From positions 1 to 8,845 of the forward strand of contig JAIOJM010000167.1 in assembly GCA_019911785.1 (NCBI GenBank): a stretch of DNA of 8,845 bases. The letters are read 5' to 3'. The notes under the pieces were generated by a model. That model was not told the DNA's origin. It saw only the letters and a program-made list of their open reading frames with translations, and ran no database searches. The stretch is from Sulfuricella sp. (lineage in GTDB: Bacteria; Pseudomonadota; Gammaproteobacteria; Burkholderiales; Sulfuricellaceae). The translations under genes and the position numbers were made by a program. The stretch's first letter is position 1. Each line of letters starts with the position of its first letter. This document shows, in pieces, positions 1 to 7,904 of the stretch.

Positions 1-644
<644 letters not shown>

Positions 645-657
645 TTAATTCCAGTGA

Positions 658-687
658 TTGAGGTGCGTCGGTTAAATGAAACATGAT
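658..687 (+). promoter_or_regulatory. Possible promoter for gatCAB overlapping the mreB promoter
   Basis: TTGAGG (658-663) and CATGAT (682-687) are 18 bp apart on the plus strand, each matching four of six consensus bases. If real, it overlaps the mreB -10 box, so the two divergent promoters would share DNA. A second weak option is TAAAGT at 709-714. The evidence is weak. Confidence 0.28.
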
Positions 688-712
688 ACCATTTTAAGCG
701 TATCGCTTTAAA
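683..712 (-). promoter_or_regulatory. Candidate sigma70-type promoter for mreB
   Basis: Read on the minus strand, TTTAAA (plus 707-712) and TATCAT (plus 683-688) are separated by 18 bp. The -10 box is preceded by TGG, giving an extended -10 of the TGnTATCAT type. This predicts an mreB leader of roughly 35 nt. The small inverted repeat AAGCG-TAT-CGCTT (696-708) sits inside this promoter and could be an operator. It was found by eye only, so box assignment is tentative. Confidence 0.45.
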
Positions 713-730
713 GTTATCCGGGTGAATTTT

Positions 731-1018
731 ATGTCATTGAATCTGGCCGATGTGAAGCGCATTGCCCATCTTGCCCGCATTGCGGTGGAAGAGGACGAAA
801 TGCCGGGCTATTTGCAGCAGCTCTCCAACATCCTCAGCCTGGTCGAGGAAATGCAGGCCGTCGATACTACCGGCATCGAGCCGATGGCGCACGCCCAGGA
901 CGTGGTGCTGCGCCTGCGCAACGACGTTGCCACCGAAACCGACCGCCGCGCCGCCTACCAGGCCGTCGCGCCGCAAGTCGAAGCCGGCCTGTATCTGGTT
1001 CCCAAAGTCATCGAATAA
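731..1018 (+). CDS. gatC: Asp-tRNA(Asn)/Glu-tRNA(Gln) amidotransferase subunit GatC
   Basis: Small structural subunit of the GatCAB amidotransferase, which converts mischarged Asp-tRNA(Asn) and/or Glu-tRNA(Gln) to the correct amide form. GatC wraps around and stabilises GatA and tethers it to GatB. The 95-residue length is normal for the family. The N-terminus [17 protein letters not shown] is the family signature, with [16 protein letters not shown] and IEPMAHA in the middle and [10 protein letters not shown] at the end. I chose ATG 731 over an in-frame GTG at 722 because the family begins with MSL and because GGGTGA (719-724) sits 6 nt upstream as ribosome binding site. It is the first gene of gatC-gatA-gatB, divergent from mreB. 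Position relative to gatA is conserved in many proteobacteria. Confidence 0.95.
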   Translation: MSLNLADVKRIAHLARIAVEEDEMPGYLQQLSNILSLVEEMQAVDTTGIEPMAHAQDVVLRLRNDVATETDRRAAYQAVAPQVEAGLYLVPKVIE

Positions 1019-1039
1019 ACTTAAAAAACTCAGTTCAGC

Positions 1040-1155
1040 CACGGATTAACACAGATGTACACAGATTATCAATGGGTTAGTACCATCATTCCAGCTCCAT
1101 TTTTGGTGAGAAGTGAATCTACAATAACATATTGTTTTATCTGTGTTAATCCGTG
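1040..1155. repeat. Inverted-repeat element between gatC and gatA
   Basis: CACGGATTAACACAGAT at 1040-1056 is perfectly inverted at 1139-1155 (17 bp, no mismatch), flanking an 82-nt AT-richer core. Extra partial copies of the same ACAGAT/ATCTGTG theme lie beside each arm (1060-1066 and 1158-1166). This wording resembles intergenic repeats known from many environmental bacteria; function is unknown. It fills most of the 177-bp gap in the gat operon. It could be a small non-autonomous mobile element or a REP-like repeat; no target-site duplication was identified. Confidence 0.8.
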
Positions 1156-1195
1156 TTTATCTGTGGATAAACTAAGGTTTTAAGGATAAATCATT

Positions 1196-2650
1196 ATGCT
1201 GAATTCCAGTCTCAAACAGCTTGCCGGCCTGCTTGTCGGCAAGAAAATCTCCAGCGTCGAACTGACGCAGACCTTCCTCGATCGCATCCGGGAGCTGAAC
1301 CCCGCCATCAATGCCTTTATCACCGTGGATGAGGAAAAAAGCCTGGCCCAGGCCAGGGCCGCGGATGCGCTGATCGCATCCGGCCAGGCCGGGCCGCTCA
1401 CCGGCATTCCGGTGGCGCAGAAGGACATTTTCTGCGCCGAGGGCTGGCTCTCCACCTGCGGCTCGAAGATGCTGCACAATTTCGTCTCGCCCTACGACGC
1501 CCATGTGATCGAGCAGTTCAATCGCGCCGGCGCGGTCAACCTGGGCAAGACCAACATGGATGAATTCGCCATGGGCTCGTCCAACGAGACCTCGTATTAC
1601 GGCCAGGTGAAGAACCCCTGGGACCTCGATGCCGTCCCCGGCGGCAGCTCGGGCGGCTCGGCCGCGGCAGTCGCGGCGCGGTTAGCGCCCGCCGCCACCG
1701 GCACCGACACTGGCGGCTCCATCCGCCAGCCCGCGGCGCTCACCGGCATTACCGGCATCAAGCCGACCTACGGGGTGGTATCGCGCTACGGCATGATCGC
1801 CTTCGCCTCCTCGCTCGACCAGGGCGGCCCGATGGCAAAGAGCGCCGAGGACTGCGCGCTGCTGCTCAACGTGATGGCCGGCTTCGACTCGCGCGACTCG
1901 ACCAGCCTGGAACGGGAAAAAGAGGACTACGGCCGCGATCTGGAACAGCCGCTGAAGGGGCTGCGCATTGGCCTGCCCAAGGAATACTTCGCCGCAGGAC
2001 TTTCCGCCGACGTGGCGCAAGCCATCGAAGCCGCCCTGGCGGAATACCGCAAGCTGGGCGCGCAAACCGTCGAGGTCTCGCTGCCCAACAGCAAGCTGGC
2101 GGTGCCGGTATATTATGTCCTCGCCCCGGCGGAAGCCTCCTCCAACCTCGCCCGCTTCGACGGCGTGCGCTACGGCTACCGCGCCCCGGAATACGGCGAC
2201 CTGATGGACATGTACCAGAAGACCCGTTCCCAGGGCTTCGGCGCGGAGGTGAAGCGGCGCATCATGATCGGCACCTATGTGCTGTCCGCCGGTTATTACG
2301 ACGCCTATTACCTCAAGGCGCAGAAACTGCGCCGCCTGATCGCGCAGGACTTCACCGACGCCTTCGCGCAGTGCGACATGATCATGGGGCCGACCGCGCC
2401 GACCACCGCGTTCAACCTGGGCGAGAAAAGCGACGACCCGGTTTCGATGTACCTCTCCGATATCTACACCATCGCCGTCAACCTCGCCGGCCTGCCGGGC
2501 ATGTCCGTACCCGCCGGCTTCGGCGCCAACGGCCGCCCGGTCGGCCTGCAGATCATCGGCAACTATTTCAGCGAAGCGAAAATGCTCAACGTCGCCCACC
2601 AGTTCCAGAAGGCGACCGACTGGCACACTCGGCAGCCGCAAGGGATTTGA
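1196..2650 (+). CDS. gatA: Asp-tRNA(Asn)/Glu-tRNA(Gln) amidotransferase subunit GatA (amidase)
   Basis: Glutaminase subunit of GatCAB: hydrolyses glutamine to release ammonia, which is channelled to GatB for transamidation of mischarged tRNA. The 484-residue length is full size. The amidase-signature Ser-cisSer-Lys triad is intact: Lys76 in PVAQKDIF, Ser151 in [11 protein letters not shown], Ser175 in [11 protein letters not shown]. Each is offset by exactly three from the S. aureus GatA numbering (79, 154, 178). Also present are [24 protein letters not shown] and, near the end, [13 protein letters not shown] and GLQIIGNYF. The start at 1196 is supported by AAGGA (1182-1186) 9 nt upstream and by the family N-terminus. 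It lies 177 bp after gatC and 95 bp before gatB, both gaps holding palindromic repeats. No frameshift or missing key residue was seen. Confidence 0.97.
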   Translation: MLNSSLKQLAGLLVGKKISSVELTQTFLDRIRELNPAINAFITVDEEKSLAQARAADALIASGQAGPLTGIPVAQKDIFCAEGWLSTCGSKMLHNFVSPYDAHVIEQFNRAGAVNLGKTNMDEFAMGSSNETSYYGQVKNPWDLDAVPGGSSGGSAAAVAARLAPAATGTDTGGSIRQPAALTGITGIKPTYGVVSRYGMIAFASSLDQGGPMAKSAEDCALLLNVMAGFDSRDSTSLEREKEDYGRDLEQPLKGLRIGLPKEYFAAGLSADVAQAIEAALAEYRKLGAQTVEVSLPNSKLAVPVYYVLAPAEASSNLARFDGVRYGYRAPEYGDLMDMYQKTRSQGFGAEVKRRIMIGTYVLSAGYYDAYYLKAQKLRRLIAQDFTDAFAQCDMIMGPTAPTTAFNLGEKSDDPVSMYLSDIYTIAVNLAGLPGMSVPAGFGANGRPVGLQIIGNYFSEAKMLNVAHQFQKATDWHTRQPQGI

Positions 2651-2662
2651 TTATTGCTTTGA

Positions 2663-2727
2663 ACCGCAGAGACGCAGAGGCGCTGAGATTTTCCCGTTTT
2701 TTCTCCGCGTCTCCGCGCCTCTGCGGT
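2663..2727. repeat. Imperfect palindrome between gatA and gatB
   Basis: ACCGCAGAG at 2663-2671 is perfectly inverted at 2719-2727. Extending inward, 22 of 26 positions pair (2663-2688 with 2702-2727), leaving a short T-rich loop. The arms are built from a GCAGAG/GCGGAG periodicity. This is a different sequence family from the gatC-gatA repeat and resembles the 'CCGCAGAGACGCAGAGG' class of intergenic repeats seen in many bacteria. It lies wholly in the 95-bp gap, 18 bp before the gatB start. In RNA it would form a strong stem-loop between the two coding regions; no long U-run follows directly, so it is not a classical terminator. Confidence 0.8.
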
Positions 2728-2745
2728 AAATAGAGGGTTTAAAAC

Positions 2746-4182
2746 ATGCAGTGGGAAATCGTCATCGGGCTGGAAACGCATGCCCAGCTCAACACGCACT
2801 CCAAGATCTTCTCCGGCGCGGCCACCGCCTATGGCGCCGCGCCCAACTCCCAGGCCTGCGCGGTGGACATCGCCCTGCCCGGCGTGCTGCCGGTGTTCAA
2901 CCGCGCGGCGGCGGAAAAAGCGGTCAAGTTCGGCCTGGCCATCGGCGCGCGGATCAATCGCAAGTCGGTGTTCGAGCGCAAGAACTACTTCTACCCGGAT
3001 TTGCCCAAAGGCTACCAGACCACCCAGCTTGAACTGCCCATCGTGGCCGAAGGCGGAACGCTGCAGATTCAGGTGGATGATAGAGAAAAGACCGTCCGCA
3101 TCACCCGCGCCCATCTCGAGGAGGATGCCGGCAAATCGCTGCACGAGGACTTCCACGGCATGACCGGCATCGACCTCAACCGCGCCGGCACGCCGCTGGT
3201 CGAGATCGTCACCGAGCCTGACCTGCGCAGCAGCGCCGAAGCGGTGGCGTATGCCAGGAAGCTGCATTCCCTGGTGCGCTGGATCGGCATTTGCGACGGC
3301 AACATGCAGGAAGGCTCGTTCCGCTGCGACGCCAACGTTTCGGTGCGGCCCATGGGCACGGAAACGCTCGGCACCCGCTGCGAAATCAAGAACCTCAACT
3401 CCTTCAAGTTCATGGAAAAAGCCATCGACTATGAAGTTCGCCGGCAGATCGAGATCCTCGAGGACGGCGGCCGCATCATCCAGGAGACCCGCCTCTACGA
3501 CCCCGACCGGGACGAGACGCGCTCGATGCGCTCCAAGGAAGAGGCCAACGACTACCGCTACTTCCCCGACCCCGACCTGCTGCCGCTGGTGGTGGACGAG
3601 GCTTTCCTCGATCAGGCCCGATCCACCCTGCCGGAGCTGCCGCAGGCGATGCGCGAGCGCTTCATGAGCGACTTTGGGCTGCCCGCTTACGATGCCGGAA
3701 TCCTGACCACATCGCGTGAACTGGCGGCCTATTTCGAGGATACGGTTAACGCTCTGGGTGGTGAAGCCAAGCTCAGCACCAACTGGATCATGGGCGACCT
3801 GTCTGCCCAGCTCAACAAAGAGGGGCTCGAGATCACAAGCTCCCCAATCGCCGCCGGCCAGCTCGCCGGACTGCTGAAACGCATAGTGGACGGCACCATT
3901 TCTGGCAAGATCGCCAAGGAAGTGTTCGCTGCGATGTGGGCCGGCGAGGGCGATGCCGATGCCATCATCGAGGCCAAGGGATTGAAGCAGGTATCCGACA
4001 GCGGCGCGATCGAGAAGATCGTGGACGAGATCATTGCCGCCAACCCGGCACAGGTCGCCGAATACCGCAGCGGCAAGGAAAAGGTGTTCGGCTTCTTCGT
4101 CGGCCTGGCGATGAAAGCCAGCAGGGGCAAAGCCAACCCGGCGCAGCTCAACGAAATCCTGAAGAACAAACTGGCCGGCTAA
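2746..4182 (+). CDS. gatB: Asp-tRNA(Asn)/Glu-tRNA(Gln) amidotransferase subunit GatB
   Basis: Catalytic tRNA-binding subunit of GatCAB: phosphorylates the Asp or Glu on the mischarged tRNA with ATP, then amidates it with ammonia from GatA. The 478 residues match the family. The N-terminal cradle (about 1-290) carries [28 protein letters not shown] (79-94), HLEEDAGK (123-130), [12 protein letters not shown] (148-159), [10 protein letters not shown] (193-202), [16 protein letters not shown] (215-230) and [20 protein letters not shown]. The helical and YqeY-like tail (about 330-478) ends with [15 protein letters not shown], typical for tRNA elbow recognition. The start at ATG 2746 follows GAGGG (2733-2737) at 8 nt. 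It is the last gene of gatCAB. Whether Asn-tRNA, Gln-tRNA or both are made depends on aminoacyl-tRNA synthetases outside the window. Confidence 0.97.
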   Translation: MQWEIVIGLETHAQLNTHSKIFSGAATAYGAAPNSQACAVDIALPGVLPVFNRAAAEKAVKFGLAIGARINRKSVFERKNYFYPDLPKGYQTTQLELPIVAEGGTLQIQVDDREKTVRITRAHLEEDAGKSLHEDFHGMTGIDLNRAGTPLVEIVTEPDLRSSAEAVAYARKLHSLVRWIGICDGNMQEGSFRCDANVSVRPMGTETLGTRCEIKNLNSFKFMEKAIDYEVRRQIEILEDGGRIIQETRLYDPDRDETRSMRSKEEANDYRYFPDPDLLPLVVDEAFLDQARSTLPELPQAMRERFMSDFGLPAYDAGILTTSRELAAYFEDTVNALGGEAKLSTNWIMGDLSAQLNKEGLEITSSPIAAGQLAGLLKRIVDGTISGKIAKEVFAAMWAGEGDADAIIEAKGLKQVSDSGAIEKIVDEIIAANPAQVAEYRSGKEKVFGFFVGLAMKASRGKANPAQLNEILKNKLAG

Positions 4183-4184
4183 GC

Positions 4185-4239
4185 TGTGGGAGCGGCGCCC
4201 TCGCCGCGATGCTATCGGCCCGAGGGCGGGCCTCCTACA
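4185..4239. repeat. REP-like double hairpin just after gatB
   Basis: It begins 3 nt after the gatB stop. TGTGGGA (4185-4191) pairs with TCCTACA (4233-4239) with one G-T wobble. Inside are two separate hairpins: GCGGC/GCCGC (4192-4196 with 4203-4207, loop GCCCTC) and GGCCC/GGGCC (4217-4221 with 4228-4232, loop GAGGGC). The two loops are exact complements. A third, truncated copy of the border (ending in GGCGCTCCTACAT) lies at 4358-4373. The wording resembles REP elements of the TGTGGGAGCGG type found in pseudomonads and other proteobacteria. No REP-associated transposase is present in the window. Confidence 0.75.
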
Positions 4240-4284
4240 TCACAACCACGGTTGCGACCGCATTCGCGCCCAACCCCCATCCCA

Positions 4285-4342
4285 CCCTTCCCCCGCAAGC
4301 GGGGGAAGGGGCGATCGCCTCCCCTCCCGCTTGCGGGAGGGG
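4285..4342. repeat. Paired opposing stem-loops (BIME-like) between gatB and the diguanylate cyclase gene
   Basis: The first stem is 4285-4294 with 4301-4310 (10 bp, perfect, loop GCAAGC). The second is 4321-4330 with 4333-4342 (10 bp, perfect, centre GCTTGC). The loop hexamers are reverse complements, so the two units face opposite ways around the perfect palindrome GGCGATCGCC at 4310-4319. This arrangement lies between the convergent gatB (plus) and diguanylate cyclase (minus) stop codons and could serve as a bidirectional transcript end or 3'-end stabiliser, but there is no U-run. The remaining sequence in 4183-4398 shows no gene. Confidence 0.75.
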
Positions 4343-4398
4343 ATTGAGGAGAGGGCTGGCGGCGCTCCTACATGCGCGAGCATTCCAATGGACCGGGT

Positions 4399-5559
4399 TT
4401 ATCCCTGTTCGGCACAGCCCACGCAGCGATCCTTCCCCGCTTGCTTTGCTTGATACATGCGCTGATCCGCTATTTCCACCAGTTGCCTCCAGTCCTTTGC
4501 GCGGTCCGCCAGACGTTCGGCGACGCCGAAGCTCGCGGTCAGCCGGCCGCCTTCGGGGCGCGATCCCAGCCCCCGCTCGCACAGACGGTCAACCACCTTG
4601 GCTGCGGTTGCGCAATCGGTGTCGGGAAGGATGATGGCGAATTCCTCCCCGCCCCAGCGCAACAGGACGTCGCCGCTGCGCAGGGTGGAACGGAGCGCCT
4701 CGGCCGCTGCAATCAGGACACGGTCGCCGGCGTCGTGGCCGAAGCTGTCGTTGATCCTCTTGAAATTGTCCAGATCGGCAAAAACAACCGCCAGGGGTGC
4801 GCCACTCCTTGCCGTGATGTGAAACTGGATATCCATCAGCTCCTCCCCGCTGGCACGGGCAAAACAGCCGGTAAGCCCGTCATGGCTCGCCTGCCCGACC
4901 AGCGACATCATGAAACTCAGCTGGCTCATGCCGGCCAGGGCCGCTACCGCGGTGATCAGAAACAGCAGCCAGAATGCGCCCAGATGCGAAGTCCAGCTCA
5001 ACATACCCAGTTGCATGAGGGCGACCAGCGCTTCCGCCAAAAGCACCGGCAGCGCGAAAAGAGTGGCTTCCACTGCAGTGAGGGGGAATATGCTTAACCC
5101 CGCCACCATGACGAAGGGCAGAAATGCGTAGCCGGCGGCGATGGCGGCCGCCGGCCCCGCCAATTGAAAATGGGAAAGCAGGGGATGGGAGTAGATAAAA
5201 AATAGCGTCGGGATACCGAACAACATCGCCAGCGCGCGGTAGGCATCGGCCACTTTGGTCGATTTCCCGTAGGACAGCGCCAACAGGCCGAAAGCCAGGC
5301 TGGTGACGAGCCGGCCGACGGCCAGCATGATCGAGACGGGCCAGGTGAACACCAGCACATCCACGATTATCCACAGCGGCGTGAGCAGGGCAAACAGCGC
5401 CGCCACGATGCGCACCCGGGAAATGATCATTTCTGCGCGCCGACGTGCCAGCAAGGGGGCATGGTTGGCGGGCAAAAGCAGGTTGCGTAATTCCTCTCGG
5501 GGCAAAGCACCGAGAAGGCGCTCCGCTGCCGTTTGAAAAAATATCGCTGGCTTTTGCAT
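4399..5559 (-). CDS. Membrane-bound diguanylate cyclase (GGDEF domain, GGEEF active site)
   Basis: Predicted to make cyclic di-GMP from two GTP at the inner membrane. In the 386-residue reading, residues about 48-212 form roughly six hydrophobic segments (near 48-73, 76-98, 106-125, 133-155, 158-182, 193-212) that are probably a membrane sensor. I cannot assign it to a named MASE family. The C-terminal GGDEF domain (about 215-380) has DGLTG at 227-231, FADLDNFKRINDSFGHDAGD (260-279), the A-site RWGGEEF (301-307) and an intact inhibitory I-site RSGD (294-297) five residues before it, then TASFGVAE and ADQRMYQAKQAGKDR. It therefore looks active and product-inhibited. There is no EAL domain. I chose ATG 5559 because AAGGAG lies 10 nt upstream; an in-frame ATG 51 nt further upstream lacks this support. 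It is 255 bp downstream of the DUF4124 gene on the same strand, with its own promoter candidate. Confidence 0.9.
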   Translation of the reverse strand: MQKPAIFFQTAAERLLGALPREELRNLLLPANHAPLLARRRAEMIISRVRIVAALFALLTPLWIIVDVLVFTWPVSIMLAVGRLVTSLAFGLLALSYGKSTKVADAYRALAMLFGIPTLFFIYSHPLLSHFQLAGPAAAIAAGYAFLPFVMVAGLSIFPLTAVEATLFALPVLLAEALVALMQLGMLSWTSHLGAFWLLFLITAVAALAGMSQLSFMMSLVGQASHDGLTGCFARASGEELMDIQFHITARSGAPLAVVFADLDNFKRINDSFGHDAGDRVLIAAAEALRSTLRSGDVLLRWGGEEFAIILPDTDCATAAKVVDRLCERGLGSRPEGGRLTASFGVAERLADRAKDWRQLVEIADQRMYQAKQAGKDRCVGCAEQG

Positions 5560-5576
5560 GTCAGGCTTTCTCCTTC

Positions 5577-5596
5577 CGTCCCGGCAATCCGGGACG
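5577..5596 (-). promoter_or_regulatory. Leader hairpin abutting the ribosome binding site of the diguanylate cyclase gene
   Basis: CGTCCCGG-CAAT-CCGGGACG is a perfect 8-bp GC-rich stem with a 4-nt loop. In the minus-strand transcript it ends one nucleotide before the Shine-Dalgarno AAGGAG (plus 5570-5575). The stem does not itself cover the Shine-Dalgarno but could affect ribosome access or mRNA stability. The following GGAAGGAG contains two GGA triplets, the core of CsrA/RsmA sites; this last point is inference. Confidence 0.5.
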
Positions 5597-5607
5597 CATA
5601 TCCAACG

Positions 5608-5657
5608 CACCTGGCATGCAGGTGATGCATAATAAACCCATGGCTGGTGGCTGAAAA
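5608..5657 (-). promoter_or_regulatory. Candidate promoter and operator-like palindrome for the diguanylate cyclase gene
   Basis: On the minus strand TTTTCA (plus 5652-5657) and TATTAT (plus 5629-5634) are separated by exactly 17 bp, matching four and five of six consensus bases. The predicted start of transcription is near 5622, giving a leader of about 60 nt. A palindrome CACCTG-GCATG-CAGGTG (5608-5624) lies at the predicted start site, where a repressor could act. No recognised regulator site could be named. Confidence 0.45.
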
Positions 5658-5814
5658 GCGGGACGAGATATTGGCCGTGCGGATAGCCTATTTGCTGGAT
5701 GAGCGATCTCCCGCGTCGCCCGACGGGGTGTCGGCGATCGCCGCGTGGATTTCCATGCTTTCAACCTAAGAAAGTTCAGCAACGGATTGGCGCGGAGGCT
5801 TGCCCGAATAGCGC

Positions 5815-6438
5815 TTATTTCCTGGCGCCATCCTCGACTTGGCGCAGTTCGCGGAAACGCTTCTTGTCGTCCTCGAACCTGGCGCGAATCGCGTCCATTT
5901 CCATGCGCTTCTGCTTGATCATTTCCTGCAGGCGCCGCATCTCTTTTTCGGTTTCCTCAATTTCCTGCTGCAGGTCAGGCGGCAACGGCTTCTTCCTGGC
6001 AACCAGGTCTTCCGCCCGTTTCCGTGCCTGATCAAGGCGCGGCTGGACCTGCTTGGCACGCAATTCCATACTCTGAAGCTGGAGCTCGCCCTGCTGCAGA
6101 TTGCGGTCGCGCACCAAGTCGATTTCCTTCTCCGTGGTGTAGGTATTGAGCAGTGCCTTGTCGCGGCGTTTCTGTTCCTGCTTCTCCTTCTCTTCCTCCT
6201 TCTTTTGCGCCAGTTCTTCTTCCCTGGCCTTACGCTGCTCCGGCGTCAGGGCTGCGTCGGTTTTCTTGACCACCGCGCCTTTCTTGTCAAGCTCGGCGCT
6301 GCCCTGTTGGGCATACTGGGGCGGAACGACGTTGCCGTAATGGGTTTTCCCATGCTCGTCCACCCACTTGTACATTTTCCCCGCCGCAGCCGGAAAGCTG
6401 GTGAGCAGGATCAGCAGAAAGGCAATCAGGGTGCGCAT
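5815..6438 (-). CDS. Secreted DUF4124 protein with long coiled coil
   Basis: Molecular function is unknown. The 207 residues start with a signal peptide: a positive MR, hydrophobic LIAFLLILLTSF, and an AAA-type cleavage site near residue 19, so export to the periplasm is expected. The mature start KMYKWVDEHGKTHYGNVVPP (21-40) is the DUF4124 signature, a small domain common at the N-terminus of proteobacterial envelope proteins. From about 65 to 205 the chain is highly charged (Glu, Lys, Arg, Gln) and almost certainly a helical coiled coil, broken near PLPPD (151-155). The start at 6438 has an ideal ribosome site, AAGGAG, 5 nt upstream. That site overlaps the pyrE stop codon, only 9 nt away, so the two genes are probably translationally coupled. 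The functional link to pyrE is unclear. Confidence 0.85.
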   Translation of the reverse strand: MRTLIAFLLILLTSFPAAAGKMYKWVDEHGKTHYGNVVPPQYAQQGSAELDKKGAVVKKTDAALTPEQRKAREEELAQKKEEEKEKQEQKRRDKALLNTYTTEKEIDLVRDRNLQQGELQLQSMELRAKQVQPRLDQARKRAEDLVARKKPLPPDLQQEIEETEKEMRRLQEMIKQKRMEMDAIRARFEDDKKRFRELRQVEDGARK

Positions 6439-6447
6439 AAAAACTCC

Positions 6448-7092
6448 TTAAGCGGAAACGCCATAGCGATTCTTGTATTCCAGAACCGCTTGCAGATTTT
6501 GCGCCATCTCCGGCTTCTGCCGCAAGTAGGCGATCATGTCGTCCAGCGTGGCGATGCTGACCACCGGGATGCCGTAGCCCCGCGTCACTTCCTGAGTAGC
6601 GGACAACTCGCCCGTGCCGCGCTCCTGCCGGTCGAGCGCAATCATCACGCCGCAGGGCTGTGCGCCATTCGCCTTGATCAGGGTCACCGATTCACGCACC
6701 GAAGTGCCGGCCGAAATCACATCGTCCACGATCAGCACCCGGCCGGCCAGCGGCGCACCGACGATGGCGCCGCCCTCGCCGTGATCCTTGGCTTCCTTGC
6801 GGTTGAACGCAAAAGGCAGGTTGCGCCCGTGTCCGGCCAGCGCCACCGCGATCGCCGCCACCAGGGGAATACCCTTGTAGGCCGGGCCGAACAGCATGTC
6901 GAACGGGAACGGAGCGGAAAGAATGGCTTTGGCGTAAAATTGCGCCAGCTGCCCCAGGGATGCGCCGTCGTTGAACAGGCCGGTATTGAAGAAGTAGGGG
7001 GAGAGCCGCCCGGCCTTGGTCTTGAATTCGCCGAAGCACAACACATTGCGCTCGATGGCGAAGCGAATAAAATCCTGACGAAAATCCTGCAT
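6448..7092 (-). CDS. pyrE: Orotate phosphoribosyltransferase
   Basis: Cytosolic enzyme of de novo pyrimidine synthesis: orotate plus PRPP gives orotidine 5'-phosphate. The 214 residues match the E. coli enzyme in length. Visible motifs are [19 protein letters not shown] (20-38), the substrate-binding GPAYKGIPL (69-77), the flexible catalytic loop [11 protein letters not shown] (98-108, with Lys102 and His104), and the PRPP loop [13 protein letters not shown] (119-131, with Asp123-Asp124). The reading frame is open far upstream into xth on the opposite strand, but ATG 7092 gives the family N-terminus MQDFRQDFI and has AAGG a few bases upstream. It is the first gene of a minus-strand unit with the DUF4124 gene. 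It is divergent from xth with only 27 bp between the start codons. Confidence 0.96.
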   Translation of the reverse strand: MQDFRQDFIRFAIERNVLCFGEFKTKAGRLSPYFFNTGLFNDGASLGQLAQFYAKAILSAPFPFDMLFGPAYKGIPLVAAIAVALAGHGRNLPFAFNRKEAKDHGEGGAIVGAPLAGRVLIVDDVISAGTSVRESVTLIKANGAQPCGVMIALDRQERGTGELSATQEVTRGYGIPVVSIATLDDMIAYLRQKPEMAQNLQAVLEYKNRYGVSA

Positions 7093-7119
7093 GCTTAACC
7101 TTTTTTCCGGAGAAATCGA

Positions 7120-7899
7120 TTGCGCATTATAACGCTGAATCTGAACGGCATCCGCTCCGCCACCAGCAAGGGACTGTTCGACTGGCTGCCCCAACAGCAG
7201 GCCGACATCGTCTGCCTGCAGGAACTCAAGGCGCAGCTGCCCGACCTGACGCCGGAGATGCGCGCGCCACAAGGCTTTCATGGCTATTTCCATGCCGCCG
7301 AAAAGAAGGGCTACAGCGGCGTCGGCATCTACTCGCGGCGCCAACCGGACAATGTGGTCGAAGGCATGGGCATCGCCGAGATCGACGCCGAAGGCCGCTA
7401 CCTGCAGGCCGATTTCGGCAAGCTGAGCGTCATCTCGCTCTACCTGCCCTCCGGCTCCAGCGGCGAGGAGCGGCAGGCAGCGAAGTTCCGCTTCCTGGAC
7501 TATTTCGCCCCCCACCTGGCAGCACTGAAGGCAGAAGGACGGGAAGTGGTGCTGTGCGGCGACTGGAACATCGCCCACAAGGAGATCGACCTGAAAAACT
7601 GGAAATCCAACCGGAAAAATTCCGGCTTCCTGCCGGAAGAGCGCACCTGGCTGACCAAGGTATTCGACGAAATCGGCTGGGTCGACGTCTACCGTCAGCT
7701 GCACCCTGAAGCCACCGGCGAAGCCTATACCTGGTGGTCGAACCGCGGCCAGGCCTGGGCCAAGAATGTCGGCTGGCGCATCGACTACCAGATCGCCACG
7801 CCGGGCATCGCCGCGACGGCAAAAAACGCGACGGTCTACAGGGAGCAACGCTTCAGCGACCATGCGCCGTTGACGGTGGATTACGATTATTCCTTGTAA
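7120..7899 (+). CDS. xth: Exodeoxyribonuclease III (AP endonuclease)
   Basis: Base-excision repair enzyme of the EEP/ExoIII family that cuts DNA 5' to abasic sites and trims 3' blocking groups. The 259 residues are full length. Active-site residues expected from the family are present: Asn7 (TLNLNG), Glu35 (CLQELK), Tyr108 (SLYLPSG), Asp148 and Asn150 (CGDWNIAH), Asp222 (WRIDYQ), and Asp247-His248 (FSDHAPL). The start is TTG: TTGCGCATT gives MRI, the usual family start, with GGAG (7109-7112) 7 nt before it, and no in-frame ATG fits. The gene is divergent from pyrE and ends 67 bp before the antitoxin gene. Any promoter must overlap pyrE coding DNA. Confidence 0.96.
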   Translation: MRIITLNLNGIRSATSKGLFDWLPQQQADIVCLQELKAQLPDLTPEMRAPQGFHGYFHAAEKKGYSGVGIYSRRQPDNVVEGMGIAEIDAEGRYLQADFGKLSVISLYLPSGSSGEERQAAKFRFLDYFAPHLAALKAEGREVVLCGDWNIAHKEIDLKNWKSNRKNSGFLPEERTWLTKVFDEIGWVDVYRQLHPEATGEAYTWWSNRGQAWAKNVGWRIDYQIATPGIAATAKNATVYREQRFSDHAPLTVDYDYSL

Positions 7900-7904
7900 T
7901 GAAC

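Noticed and set aside
1682..2641. Minus-strand 319-codon open frame antisense to gatA
   Set aside because: Low-complexity Arg/Gly/Val-rich translation with no motif, opposite a fully conserved gatA; a codon-bias shadow.
2663..2727. Intrinsic terminator ending the gatA transcript
   Set aside because: The stem is strong, but the loop rather than the 3' flank holds the T-run, and gatB begins 18 bp later in the same operon. It fits a repeat element better.
5716..5742. Terminator after the DUF4124 gene (stem CCGAC/GTCGG plus GGCGATCGCC)
   Set aside because: The stem is short and bulged with no U-run on the minus strand; evidence is too weak to list.
5839..7098. Plus-strand 419-codon open frame opposite the DUF4124 and pyrE genes
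   Set aside because: Its translation has no recognisable domain and lies antisense to two well-supported genes with good ribosome sites.
7093..7863. Long open extension upstream of pyrE on the minus strand, which would make a 471-residue protein
   Set aside because: It lies antisense to xth, whose catalytic motifs are complete. The family N-terminus and ribosome site support pyrE starting at 7092; the extension is a GC-rich shadow frame.
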